A DNA stretch of 64,000 bases from assembly GCA_046347945.1 (NCBI GenBank), contig JAXMFB010000005.1, positions 62,001 through 126,000 on the forward strand, read 5' to 3'. This stretch comes from Zeimonas sp046347945. Lineage in GTDB: Bacteria > Pseudomonadota > Gammaproteobacteria > Burkholderiales > Burkholderiaceae_E. This document shows, piece by piece, positions 44,354-53,510 of the stretch (its first letter is position 1; every line of letters begins with the position of its first letter). The translations under genes and the position numbers were made by a program. The notes beneath the pieces were generated by a model that saw only the letters and a program-made list of their open reading frames with translations, had not been told where the DNA came from and made no database searches.

Positions 44354-45982
44354 TCAATCCTGGTGGATGTCGCGGTCCTTGGTTTCCTTGAGGAACAAGG
44401 TGCCGATCACGAGCGACATCAGGGCGACCACGATCGGGTACCAGAGCCCGTAGTAGATGTCGCCCGACGCGGCGACCATCGCCGTCGCGAGCAGCGGCAG
44501 CATCCCCCCGAACCAGCCGTTGCCGATGTGATACGGCAACGACATCGAGGTATAGCGGATCCGGGTCGGGAACATCTCGACCAGGAATGCCGCAATCGGG
44601 CCGTAGACCATCGTCACGTAGATCAGCATGATGAACAGGACGAGCAGCGTCATCGGGTAGTTGACCTTGCTCTTGTCCGCCGCTCCGGGATAGCCGGTCG
44701 CCTTCAACGCCTCGTCGGCCTTCTTCACGTCCCACGGGCCCTTCAACTCCTGGTCGCCGATCTTGACCACCAGCGACTCGCCGGGCGCGCCATCCCTGGA
44801 CTTGAAGGACAGGCCCTGCTTCGTCAGGAAGTCCTTGGCCTTGTCGCAGTCGCTGAACTTGCTCCAGGGGCCGACGAACATGTGGAAATTGCAGTCGGTG
44901 GCCGTCACCGTGATCGGAGTCTTCGCCGCGTACGCCTCGAGCGCGGGATTGACGTAGTGCGTCAGCGCACCGAACAGCGGGAAGTAGGTCAGCGCGGCGA
45001 TCAGGCAACCCGCCATGATGATCTTGAGTCGCCCGATCTTGTCCGACAGCCATCCGAAGAAGATGAAGAACGGCGTGCCGAGCAACAGGGACACGCCGAT
45101 CAGGATGTAGGTCGTCAGGTAGTCGAGCTTGAGCGTGATCGAGAGGAAGAACAGCGCGTAGAACTGTCCCGTGTACCACACCACGCCCTGGCCCGCCGTC
45201 GCGCCGAGCAACGCGAGCAGCACGTACTTGTTGTTCGGATACTTCAGGAAGCTGTCCCGGAGCGGCGCTTCGGAGCCCTTGCCCTCGGCCTTCATCCGCC
45301 GGAACACCGGGGATTCCTCCAGCTTGAGCCGGATGTAGATCGAGAAGGCCAGCAGGACCACGGAGACGACGAACGGAATGCGCCAGCCCCACTCGCTGAA
45401 TGCAGCGGCGTCCATCATCACGCGCGCGCCGCCGATCACCGCCAGCGCCATGAAGAAGCCGAGAGTCGCGGTCGTCTGGATCCAGCTGGTATCCAGGCCG
45501 CGCCGATTGTTGGGCGCATGCTCCGCCACGTAGGTGGCAGCCCCCCCGTACTCGCCGCCGAGCGCCAGGCCCTGAAGCAGGCGCAGCGTCACGAGCAGGA
45601 TCGGCGCCGCCCAGCCGATGGCCTGGAACGTCGGCAGCAAGCCGACCGCGAACGTCGAGGTGCCCATGACCACGATCGTGACGAGGAAGGTGTACTTGCG
45701 GCCCACCAGGTCGCCGATCCTCCCGAAAACCAGCGCCCCGAACGGCCGCACCAGGAACCCGGCCGCGTAGGTCGCAAAGGCGGACAGGAGGGCCGCGGTC
45801 TCGTTCCCCTTCGGGAAGAACAGCGAGGCAAAGAACGGCGCGAGGGTGGCGTACAGGTAGAAGTCGTACCACTCGAACACCGTTCCGAGCGACGACGCGA
45901 AGATGACCCGCTTCTCCGCCGGCTGGAAATCCGGCGGGTGACCGCCCTTGCTCGCGCCCACGCTCTCCGCACTTGCCGACAT
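44354..45982 (-). CDS. MHS-family major facilitator transporter with large periplasmic loop
   Basis: 542 residues. Metabolite:H+ symporter (ProP/ShiA-like) signatures: FEWYDFYLYATLAPFFASLF near residue 37, the GRIGDLVGRKYT loop near 87, LRLLQGLALGGEYGGA near 133 and WLSDKIGRLK near 311. Between helices at about residues 342-443 there is a soluble insertion of some 100 residues with two cysteines (364 and 379). Typical family members are 430-450 residues long, so this loop accounts for the extra length. Substrate is unknown; dicarboxylates, shikimate-like or betaine compounds are candidates. The promoter region (45983-46123) shows no strong motif. Confidence 0.92.
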   Translation of the reverse strand: MSASAESVGASKGGHPPDFQPAEKRVIFASSLGTVFEWYDFYLYATLAPFFASLFFPKGNETAALLSAFATYAAGFLVRPFGALVFGRIGDLVGRKYTFLVTIVVMGTSTFAVGLLPTFQAIGWAAPILLVTLRLLQGLALGGEYGGAATYVAEHAPNNRRGLDTSWIQTTATLGFFMALAVIGGARVMMDAAAFSEWGWRIPFVVSVVLLAFSIYIRLKLEESPVFRRMKAEGKGSEAPLRDSFLKYPNNKYVLLALLGATAGQGVVWYTGQFYALFFLSITLKLDYLTTYILIGVSLLLGTPFFIFFGWLSDKIGRLKIIMAGCLIAALTYFPLFGALTHYVNPALEAYAAKTPITVTATDCNFHMFVGPWSKFSDCDKAKDFLTKQGLSFKSRDGAPGESLVVKIGDQELKGPWDVKKADEALKATGYPGAADKSKVNYPMTLLVLFIMLIYVTMVYGPIAAFLVEMFPTRIRYTSMSLPYHIGNGWFGGMLPLLATAMVAASGDIYYGLWYPIVVALMSLVIGTLFLKETKDRDIHQD

Positions 45983-46110
45983 CGCCGCCCCCTGTGGTAG
46001 TCATCGATGAAACTTCGCGGGCTGCGGGGATATCGGCCCCCGACGAACCTCGCGCTGGACGGCCGCACCGTATCAATCGCCCCGTAAACGGCGCGTAAAG
46101 AAGAAACGGG

Positions 46111-46127
46111 CTAGGGGAAAACCCTAG
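46111..46127 (-). terminator. Hairpin over the kdpE-like stop codon
   Basis: CTAGGG (46111-46116) and CCCTAG (46122-46127) pair around a GAAAA loop; the response-regulator stop TAG (46124-46126) lies in the stem. Downstream on the minus strand the sequence is pyrimidine-rich (CCCGTTTCTTCTTTACG) but without an uninterrupted T-run. A moderate intrinsic terminator is plausible. Confidence 0.45.
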
Positions 46128-46837
46128 GTCACGCCCGGAACGACGAGCAGGCGGTATCCGACGCCGGGATCGGTGATCAGGTGGGCGGGTCGGGCCGGAT
46201 CGGCCTCGAGCTTCTGGCGAAGCTGCCGCACATAGATGCGAAGGTAGTGTCCTTGCCCGGCATGCCCGGGCCCCCAGACCTCGCGCAAGAGGTGCCGGGA
46301 CGTCACCACTCTCCCGGCGTTGCGGGCCAGCACTTCGAGCAGCCGCCACTGCGTGGCAGTGAGCCGCACCGATTGTCCGGCTCGTTCGACGGTCCTGGCG
46401 GAAAGGTCGATCTTCAGATCGCCCATCTGCAGCACCGACCTCCCCGCCAGCGAAGTCTGGGAAGCATGGCGCAGCGCGACGCGCAGCCGCGCGTGCAATT
46501 CGGCCACCCCGAACGGCTTCACGAGATAGTCGTCGGCGCCGGCATCGAGCGCGTCCACCTTCTGCTGTTCCTGCGAGCGCGCCGAGACGACCACGATCGG
46601 ACGCTGTGTCCAGCTGCGGAGCTGCCGGATCAACGCCGCTCCATCGCGGTCGGGCAGGCCGAGGTCGACCAGGAACAGGTCGATCGGCCGGTTGCCGGCG
46701 AGCGTCTCCCCCTCACGGGCGCTTGCGGCCGCGAACACACCGTAGCCCGCCGCTTCGAGCGTAGTCGTCAGCAGGTGGCGGATCTGCTCGTCGTCCTCGA
46801 CGACCAGGACGTTCGTGCCGGATTCGCGCCGCACCAT
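46124..46837 (-). CDS. kdpE: KdpE-like response regulator
   Basis: 237 residues. Receiver domain (VLVVEDDEQIRHLLTTTLEA, phospho-Asp in IDLFLVDLGLPDRDG, Lys in DYLVKPFGVAELHARL) and an OmpR-type winged helix with the KdpE-like TATQWRLLEVLARNAGRVVT and REVWGPGHAGQGHYLRIYV segments. Its start (TGATG) touches the kinase stop, so the pair is co-translated. The cognate kdpFABC potassium pump genes are not in the window; targets are unknown. Confidence 0.9.
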   Translation of the reverse strand: MVRRESGTNVLVVEDDEQIRHLLTTTLEAAGYGVFAAASAREGETLAGNRPIDLFLVDLGLPDRDGAALIRQLRSWTQRPIVVVSARSQEQQKVDALDAGADDYLVKPFGVAELHARLRVALRHASQTSLAGRSVLQMGDLKIDLSARTVERAGQSVRLTATQWRLLEVLARNAGRVVTSRHLLREVWGPGHAGQGHYLRIYVRQLRQKLEADPARPAHLITDPGVGYRLLVVPGVT

Positions 46838-48858
46838 CACGTCGCCTCCTCGATCGCCGGGACGACCGCGGCAGGCTGGGGCAACACCACCCTGAAGCAT
46901 GCCCCGCTCTCGCCTCGCTCCACGATCGTTCCGCCGTGCATGCGCGCCACCGCCGCACAGATTGCAAGACCCAGGCCGGTGCCCGCACCGGCACCCTTGC
47001 TGCGGCCCTGGCAGAACTTCTTGAACAGCTCGTTGCGCTGCCCTGGCTGGAGCCCCGGACCGTCGTCGGCGACCTCGAGGCTCCAGTGGTCCGAGGAAGC
47101 CTCGGCGCGGATCTCGATCGAGCTGTCGGGCGGCGTGTGCCGCAGCGCGTTGTCCAGGAGATTGACCAGCAGTTGCTCCAGCAGGCGGGGATCGCACCAC
47201 ACGACGGCATCGGGCTGCACGAAGACACGGACCGAACGCTGCAGCAGTCGCGCCCCGAGCGCCTCGCGGGCCGCGACGATCAATTCGTCGGCCGGGCACC
47301 ACTCGCAATTCGCCTTCACGGCTCCCTCTTCCATGCGCGCCAGATCGAGCAGGTCGCTCATCGACGCGTGCAACCGCCGCGCCTCGGTGACGATGCTCCG
47401 CAGCAGCCCGACTCGTTGCTCGGCACCGAGCTCGTCGTCCTGCTCGAGCAGACTGGTCGCCGATCCGACGATCGTGGTCATCGGTGACCGGAAGTCGTGC
47501 GAAATGCCCGAAAGCAGCGTATTGCGAAGACGCTCGGTTTCGGCGTCCACGACCGCCGCCGCGCTTCGCCGCTCGAACAGCGATCGTTCGAGCGCCAGCG
47601 CCGCCTGGCTGGCGAAAGCGTCGAGCAATTGGCGATCCTCGATCGACGCGAAACGCCCCGGCGCAGTGCGCACCAGGAGCACGCCCAGCGCACCGCTGGT
47701 GCCGCGCAGTGCAACGCACAGCGTGACGAGCCCCGTGGCCGGATCGACGGCGGTTTCGGTACCGCATCCCTGCCCGAACGCGCGTCCCGCGCAGGCCAGT
47801 TCGTCATCGCGCATCGGTGCCGCCGGCTCGCGCGGATCCCCGGGCGCGAAGACCGCACGATCGCGCAGCGTCCCCCCTTTGTCGGGAAGCAGCAGCACCG
47901 ACCTTGCGCCGAAGGTCGACTGCACTGCCGCGCCGAGCCCGATCTCCACGGCCTGCTCCGAGCTCGCCGAGACGAGATGATGCGCAAGCTCATTGAGCGC
48001 GAGGGCCCTTCGCGCCCGCCCATCCGCCACCAGCGCCTGGACGCGCGCCTGGGCCACCAGCCGGCTGATCAGGACGCCGACGACCAGCATCACGAGGAAG
48101 ACAAGGTAGTGCTCCGGGTCGGTCGGCTTCAGCGACCATCGCGGCATGACGAAAACGAGGTCGAAGGCCAGGATGCTCAGCACGACGGTCAACAGGGCCG
48201 CCGACTGCCCACTGCGCAGCGCGACGTAGACCACGCCAGCCAGGTACACCGTCGTCGCCCCTGCGATCTGGAGCGACGACAGCAGCATGTCGGAAACGAT
48301 CGTGCACGACGCGACGATCGCCACCGCCACGAGCCACTCCTGCCACGGCCATCCACGGCGCACGGCGGGAGCTGCCGGAGGCGCCGCCACGGCCGGGTCT
48401 TCCGGGAAGTTGACCACGTTGATCGTCACGTGAGGAAGCCGCCTGCCCAGGGCGTCCGCGAGACCGCCCAGCCAGCGGCCACGCAACCCGCCGAGCCAGC
48501 CTTCCGCGGCGTGCGCACCGAGCAGGACCATCGAGGCGCGCTCGTTTCGTACCCGCTCGACGACCCCGGAAATCGCGTTGTCGGCCGTGACCGTGGCAGT
48601 CGACGCCCCGAGACGCTCGGCGATTTCGAGCGCCTGCAGCGCGTGAATCCGCTCGGACGGCGCCATCCGCAGGCTGGCTCGACTGTCGACGCGGATCGCA
48701 GTCCACGAAGCACCGGTCGCGGCGGCCAGCCGCGCCGCGTACCGCACCAGCGCCGCGGCATGCGCGTTGTTCCCGACCCAGACGACCAACCGTCCCGCCG
48801 CCTGCGAGCCCTCGCCTCCAGCAGGCTGGGCCTTGGCATCGGACAAGGAGACTGGCAT
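46837..48858 (-). CDS. kdpD: KdpD-like sensor histidine kinase lacking the N-terminal KdpD domain
   Basis: 673 residues. Domain order: universal-stress-protein-like domain (about 22-150), four DUF4118 transmembrane helices (about 170-280), GAF domain (about 300-440), HisKA with the phospho-acceptor in LSGISHDFRSPMTTIVGS and HATPase with NLLDNALRHTPPDSS and GTGLGLAICAAVARMHGG. Classical KdpD is about 890 residues and begins with a 200-residue Walker-containing sensor domain, absent here. The first in-frame ATG at 48858 has no clear ribosome site, so the start is uncertain. Signal unknown; K+ or cell-envelope stress possible. Confidence 0.88.
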   Translation of the reverse strand: MPVSLSDAKAQPAGGEGSQAAGRLVVWVGNNAHAAALVRYAARLAAATGASWTAIRVDSRASLRMAPSERIHALQALEIAERLGASTATVTADNAISGVVERVRNERASMVLLGAHAAEGWLGGLRGRWLGGLADALGRRLPHVTINVVNFPEDPAVAAPPAAPAVRRGWPWQEWLVAVAIVASCTIVSDMLLSSLQIAGATTVYLAGVVYVALRSGQSAALLTVVLSILAFDLVFVMPRWSLKPTDPEHYLVFLVMLVVGVLISRLVAQARVQALVADGRARRALALNELAHHLVSASSEQAVEIGLGAAVQSTFGARSVLLLPDKGGTLRDRAVFAPGDPREPAAPMRDDELACAGRAFGQGCGTETAVDPATGLVTLCVALRGTSGALGVLLVRTAPGRFASIEDRQLLDAFASQAALALERSLFERRSAAAVVDAETERLRNTLLSGISHDFRSPMTTIVGSATSLLEQDDELGAEQRVGLLRSIVTEARRLHASMSDLLDLARMEEGAVKANCEWCPADELIVAAREALGARLLQRSVRVFVQPDAVVWCDPRLLEQLLVNLLDNALRHTPPDSSIEIRAEASSDHWSLEVADDGPGLQPGQRNELFKKFCQGRSKGAGAGTGLGLAICAAVARMHGGTIVERGESGACFRVVLPQPAAVVPAIEEAT

Positions 48859-49016
48859 CGGGGAACGGCTCGCGACCTGCGGTACCGCCGCATTCTCGCA
48901 TCCTTTCTCACCGTGACACCGTGGCAAACCCCGGCCCCGCCGTCAGGCCCATGCCGCCGGGCCCCATGCCCCCGGGCCCTTCTGCAGCCGGCGGCAATGC
49001 GCGATGATCGTCGGCG

Positions 49017-50219
49017 ATGGGAGTCGCGGTCATCCTGTTCGGCGCCTTCGACCGACACAACCTCGGCGACATGCTGTTTCCGCACGTCGCCGCCGCCATG
49101 CTGCCGGCCCGCGAGTCGATCTTCGCCGGGCTGGTCGAGCGCGACCTGCGCGCCGAGGGCGGCCATCGGGTCGAGGCGCTCTCGGCGGTTGCGACCCGGC
49201 TCGGCGAACGCCCGGCCACGCTGGTCCACGTCGGCGGCGAGATCCTCAGCTGCGACGCCTGGCAGGCGGCCGTCATGCTGACGCCGCCGGACGACGCGCA
49301 GCGGCTCGTCGCCCGCCTCGATGGACGGCCCCGCGCGCAGCGCGAGTGGGCGGCGCGAATGCTCCGCACCGACGCGCGCGCGCCGTACGCGACGGTCGCG
49401 CGCGCCGCGTTTCGCGGGCCGCTGCGCGTCGCCTACCTCGCGGTCGGCGGCGTCGAGCTCGACGCCTGCGACGGCGAGCTGCGCGCCGAGGTGCTCGCCG
49501 CGCTCGCCGGCGCCGACGACGTCAGCGTGCGCGACCGGCAGACACAGGCGCAATTGCGGGCCGCCGGCATCGCGGCGCGCCTCGCGCCCGATCCCGCGAT
49601 CATGGTCGCCGAGCTGTTCGGCGAGCAGGTTCGGGCCCGCGCGGCCCGGGGCGAAGTCGCGCGGCTGCGCGAAGCGTTCCCGCAGGGCTACCTCGCCGTG
49701 CAGTTCAGCGCCGATTTCGGCGACGACAAGACCCTGTCCCGGCTGGCCGCGCAGCTCGACCGCGCCTGCGCATCGACGGAGCTCGGCGTTGCGCTGTTTC
49801 GCGCCGGCGCGGCGCCGTGGCACGACGAGCTCGATGTTCTGCAGCGCCTCGCGGCGCGGATGCGCGGCGGCACGGCGCAGGTGTTCGCGTCGCTCGACGT
49901 CTGGGACATCTGCGCGCTCGTCGCCGCCGCGCGCGGCTACTGCGGCAGCAGCCTTCACGGCCGGATCGTCGCGACGGCGTTCGCGTTGCCGCGCGTGAAC
50001 CTGCGCCATCCGTCGGCGCGAGCGCGCACCGGCAAGCAGGCCGCATTCGCGTCGACCTGGGATCTCGCCGGGATGCCCGCGGTCGTCGACGTCGACGAAG
50101 CGGCGGCCGCAATCGAGCGGGTGCTCGCGACAGACCCCGCACGGCTCGTGCACGCGGCTGCACGACTGGCTGCGCGCTTTCGCGAAGCGTTCGCCGCGAT
50201 GCGCGAGCGCCTCGGCTGA
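49017..50219 (+). CDS. Polysaccharide pyruvyl transferase-family protein
   Basis: 400 residues. The family pattern is visible as a start with ILFGAFDRHNLGDMLFPHV, a central region around VSVRDRQTQAQLRAAGI with APDPAIMVAELF, and the C-terminal substrate-site motif GYCGSSLHGRIVATAFALP. These enzymes (CsaB/WcaK type) usually add ketal-linked pyruvate to exopolysaccharide sugars. No other polysaccharide gene is nearby, so the acceptor and even the reaction are uncertain. It is divergent from the KdpD-like kinase gene and precedes the MFS gene. Confidence 0.87.
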   Translation: MGVAVILFGAFDRHNLGDMLFPHVAAAMLPARESIFAGLVERDLRAEGGHRVEALSAVATRLGERPATLVHVGGEILSCDAWQAAVMLTPPDDAQRLVARLDGRPRAQREWAARMLRTDARAPYATVARAAFRGPLRVAYLAVGGVELDACDGELRAEVLAALAGADDVSVRDRQTQAQLRAAGIAARLAPDPAIMVAELFGEQVRARAARGEVARLREAFPQGYLAVQFSADFGDDKTLSRLAAQLDRACASTELGVALFRAGAAPWHDELDVLQRLAARMRGGTAQVFASLDVWDICALVAAARGYCGSSLHGRIVATAFALPRVNLRHPSARARTGKQAAFASTWDLAGMPAVVDVDEAAAAIERVLATDPARLVHAAARLAARFREAFAAMRERLG

Positions 50220-50280
50220 GCGGGCCACCCGCCCGCGAGTCGCGCCGGCCGCCGGTGCGCGAAGTGCGTCATCATCGCGC

Positions 50281-51532
50281 ATGCCCTCCGCACCGCCGCT
50301 TCGCCGAAGCATCGCCCGCCCGCTTCGCTGGCTGCTGCCCGAAGGCGCCGACCCCGCGGCGTTGCCGTTGCTGCTCGCGCGCGCTTCGCGCGTTCGCCGA
50401 CGGCTACGTTGCGGTGCTGCTGCCGGCCTACCTGCTGGCGCTCGGCCTGGGCACGCTCGAAGTCGGCGTCCTCAGCACCGCGACGATGCTCGGCTCTGCG
50501 CTCGCCACGCTGGCGGTCGGTGCCTGGGGTCACCGCTTCGCGCGACCGCGGCTGTTGCGTGCCGCCGCGCTGCTGATGCTCGCCACCGGCATCGGCTTCG
50601 CGTCGATGTCCTCGTTCGGGCCGTTGCTGGTCGTGGCGTTCGTCGGCACGCTCAACCCCAGTTCCGGCGACGTCAGCGTGTTCCTGCCGCTGGAGCAGGC
50701 GTCGCTCGCCGGCGCCGCCCGCGGCGACGCGCGCACGGCGCTGTTCGCGCGCTACAGCGTGACCGGCGCGCTGTGCGCCGCGGTCGGCGCGCTCGCGTCG
50801 GCCGCGCCCGACTGGTTCGCCGGCCATCTCGGCGTGGCGCGCGTCGACGCACTGCGGGCGATGTTCGTCGCCTACGGCGTCATCGGCGCGCTGGTCTGGT
50901 GGCTGTACCGGCGCGCGCCGCTGCGCACCGACGAGGCTGCAGCGCCCGCGGCGCCGCTCGGGCCCTCGCGCGCGGTCGTCGTGCGGCTCGCGGCGCTGTT
51001 CAGCCTCGACTCGTTCGCCAGCGGGCTCGTCGTGAACGCGCTGCTGTCGCTGTGGCTGTTCCAGCGGTACGGCTTGAGCCTCGCTCAGGCCGGCCAGTTC
51101 TTCTTCTGGGCCGGGCTGTTGAGCGCGGCCTCGCAGCTCGCGGCACCGGCGGTCGCGCGCCGCATCGGGCTGCTGAACACCATGGTCTTCACGCACATCC
51201 CGGCCAACGTCTGCCTGACGCTGGCCGCGTTCGCCCCGAGCATGCCGGTCGCGCTCGCGCTGCTGCTCACGCGCAGCGCGCTATCGCAGATGGACGTGCC
51301 GCCGCGAACCGCCTACGTGATGGCGATCGTGACGCCCGCCGAACGCGCCGCGGCCGCAAGCTTCACCGCAGTGCCGCGCAGCCTGGCCGCGGCGGCCAGT
51401 CCGTCGCTGACCGGCGCGCTGATCGCCGCCGGCTGGCTGTCGACGCCGCTGCTCGCGAGCGGGGTGCTGAAGCTGGTCTACGACGTGACCTTGTGGCGCG
51501 CGTTTCGCGCGCATCCGCCGCGCGAGCCTTGA
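50281..51532 (+). pseudogene. MFS transporter, interrupted by a frameshift
   Basis: The first 31 or so codons from ATG 50281 (MPSAPPLRRSIARPLRWLLP) lead to LPLLLARAS, where the frame goes out of register. The remainder continues one frame over, from about 50385, with a full set of helices (YVAVLLPAYLLALGLGTLEV; LDSFASGLVVNALLSLWLFQ; MDVPPRTAYVMAIVTPAERA) to the TGA at 51532. Restoring two bases in the CG-rich tract at 50376-50384 would give LLARALRAFADGYVA, exactly the expected join. The rest reads as a roughly 415-residue major facilitator. It may be a true mutation, phase variation or a base-calling error. Confidence 0.82.
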
Positions 51533-51560
51533 GCTTCGCGAGCCCCGGGCCGCGCGGCGT

Positions 51561-52847
51561 TCAACGCGCGAACATCGTCCCGGGCAGCCACAGCGCGATC
51601 TGCGGCCAGATCATGACGACCGCCATCACGGCGATCATCAGCAGCACGTAGGGCGCCGAGCCGCGGACGATCTCGCCGATCGGCGCGCGCGTGATCGCCT
51701 TGATCGTGAAGAGGTTCATCCCGACCGGCGGCGTGATCTGCGCGAGCTCCAGGTTGATGACCAGCAGCACGCCGTACCAGATCGGGTCGATGCCCAGGTG
51801 AGCCATCGCCGGCATGATCACCGGCGTCGTGATCAGGATGATCGCGATCGATTCGAGGAACATCCCGAGCACGAAGATCAGCGCCATCATCACGATCAGG
51901 AACCCGGTCACGCCGATGTCGGCGGCGATGATCGACTCGACGATCTGTTGCGGGATCCGCAACTTGGTCAGCACGTGGCCGAACACCGAGGCGCCGGCGA
52001 GGATCATGAACAGCATCGCCGACACGCGGCAGGCATCGACGGCCGAGTTCCAGACGTCGCGCAGCCCGATCGTACGGTAGACGAGCAGCGCGATCAGCAG
52101 CGCCAGCCACGCGCCGGCCGCCGCGGCCTCGGTGGCGGTGAACAGGCCCGCGTACATGCCGCCCAGCACGAACACCGGCAGCGAGATCGCCCACAGCGAC
52201 CGGCGGATCGCGCCCAGCGCCTCGGCCAGCGTCGCGCGCGGCTCGCGCCGCAGGTGCCGGTGCGTGAGCGCCGTGCTCGCCATGCTCCAGCCGATGAAGA
52301 CGCCGGCCATCAGAAGACCGGGCACGACGCCGGCCATGAACAGGCCGCCGATCGACGTGTCGGTCGAGACGCCGTAGAGCACCATCGGCCCGGACGGCGG
52401 GATCAGGATGCCCAGCGTGCCGCCGGCCGCCACCAGCCCGTAGGCGAACCGCGGCCGGTAGCCGAAGCGGATCATTTGCGGGATCGCGACCGCGCCGATC
52501 GTGAGCGCCGTCGCGACGCTCGAACCGGAGATCGCCGCGAAGATCGTGCAGGCGACGATCGTCGCCACGCCCACGCCGCCGGACAGGTGCCGCGTCAGCG
52601 TGTAGGCGGTGTTGTACAGGTCGTCGACGATCCGCCCGCGGATCATCACGTGAGCCATGAATGCGAACAGCGGAATCGCCACCAGCAGGTAGTGGTTCAC
52701 CTCGCCGAAGACGATCTCGGTCACCGATCCGAGATCGCCCTGCGTGACGAGCAGCAGCGCGCCGCCGTACAGCGCCAGCCCCGCGAAGATCGGCAGGCCG
52801 GTGAACAGCAGCAGCAACAGCCCGGCGAAGATCAGCGTGATCGTCAT
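51561..52847 (-). CDS. dctM: TRAP transporter large permease DctM
   Basis: 428 residues, about twelve helices. Family motifs: ISGSSVATALTIGAVAIPQM near residue 110, AGGTLGILIPPSGPMVLYGV near 140, and EAAAAGAWLALLIAL near 235. It is the Na+-coupled transmembrane subunit of a tripartite periplasmic transporter. Its ATG overlaps the DctQ stop (ATGA). It is the last gene of the CoA-transferase/TRAP operon. Confidence 0.94.
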   Translation of the reverse strand: MTITLIFAGLLLLLFTGLPIFAGLALYGGALLLVTQGDLGSVTEIVFGEVNHYLLVAIPLFAFMAHVMIRGRIVDDLYNTAYTLTRHLSGGVGVATIVACTIFAAISGSSVATALTIGAVAIPQMIRFGYRPRFAYGLVAAGGTLGILIPPSGPMVLYGVSTDTSIGGLFMAGVVPGLLMAGVFIGWSMASTALTHRHLRREPRATLAEALGAIRRSLWAISLPVFVLGGMYAGLFTATEAAAAGAWLALLIALLVYRTIGLRDVWNSAVDACRVSAMLFMILAGASVFGHVLTKLRIPQQIVESIIAADIGVTGFLIVMMALIFVLGMFLESIAIILITTPVIMPAMAHLGIDPIWYGVLLVINLELAQITPPVGMNLFTIKAITRAPIGEIVRGSAPYVLLMIAVMAVVMIWPQIALWLPGTMFAR

Positions 52848-53497
52848 GCGGCGCCCTCGCCGGACCGGTCGCGCCCCGGGTCTCGCGGCGCTCCGGCGTG
52901 CCCGGCACCCGCGGCCTCGCCGTCGTGTGGGCCGCCCGCCGCGTGCGCCGGCGGGACGCCAACCGCCGCGCGCCAGAACGCCTCGATCGACGCCAGCAGC
53001 AACAGCACGCCGCCGACCGGCATCAGCAGCATCAGCCACCAGGTCGGCCATTCGAGCGAGCCTTCGGTGACGAGGCCGAGCGTTCTCGCCAGCATCGCGG
53101 TGCCCCAGCCGTTGACGATCAGCACGACCGCGAACGCCGCCGCGGCCAACGCGGACCAGGCGTGGACCCAGCGGCGCCGTTGCGCAGGCAGCCGCTCGAC
53201 CAGCAGGTCGACGCCGATGTGCTCGCCGTCGCGCAGCGCCTGCGCCGCCGAGAGCATCACGACGGCCACCAGCGCGAAGCCGACGACCTCGTCGACCCAG
53301 ACCGGCGCCGCGTTGAGCGCGTAGCGCTGCACCACCGCCCAGCCGATCAGCACGAGCGACGCCAGCAACGCGAGCGCGGCCAGCGCCATCGCCACGCCGG
53401 CAACGGCGCGCACCACGCCGCCCAGCGCGCGCAGCGCCGACCCCTCTGGCGGGGCCTCGCCCTCGCGCGGGGCCGGACCCGCTTCCCCGCTCGCCAC
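52844..53497 (-). CDS. dctQ: TRAP transporter small permease DctQ
   Basis: 217 residues with four helices; the family segment APVWVDEVVGFALVAVVMLSA near residue 63 followed by DGEHIGVDLLVERLP is diagnostic. A Pro/Glu-rich N-terminus and a 35-residue Gly/His/Asp-rich C-terminal tail are longer than usual. The start is a GTG at 53497, 13 bases after the binding-protein stop. Confidence 0.88.
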   Translation of the reverse strand: MASGEAGPAPREGEAPPEGSALRALGGVVRAVAGVAMALAALALLASLVLIGWAVVQRYALNAAPVWVDEVVGFALVAVVMLSAAQALRDGEHIGVDLLVERLPAQRRRWVHAWSALAAAAFAVVLIVNGWGTAMLARTLGLVTEGSLEWPTWWLMLLMPVGGVLLLLASIEAFWRAAVGVPPAHAAGGPHDGEAAGAGHAGAPRDPGRDRSGEGAA

Positions 53498-53510
53498 GAC
53501 GGGCCGCGCG

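Noticed and set aside
44039..46000. 653-codon plus-strand open frame opposite the MHS transporter
   Set aside because: Shadow composition and no start signal; the minus frame carries the transporter motifs.
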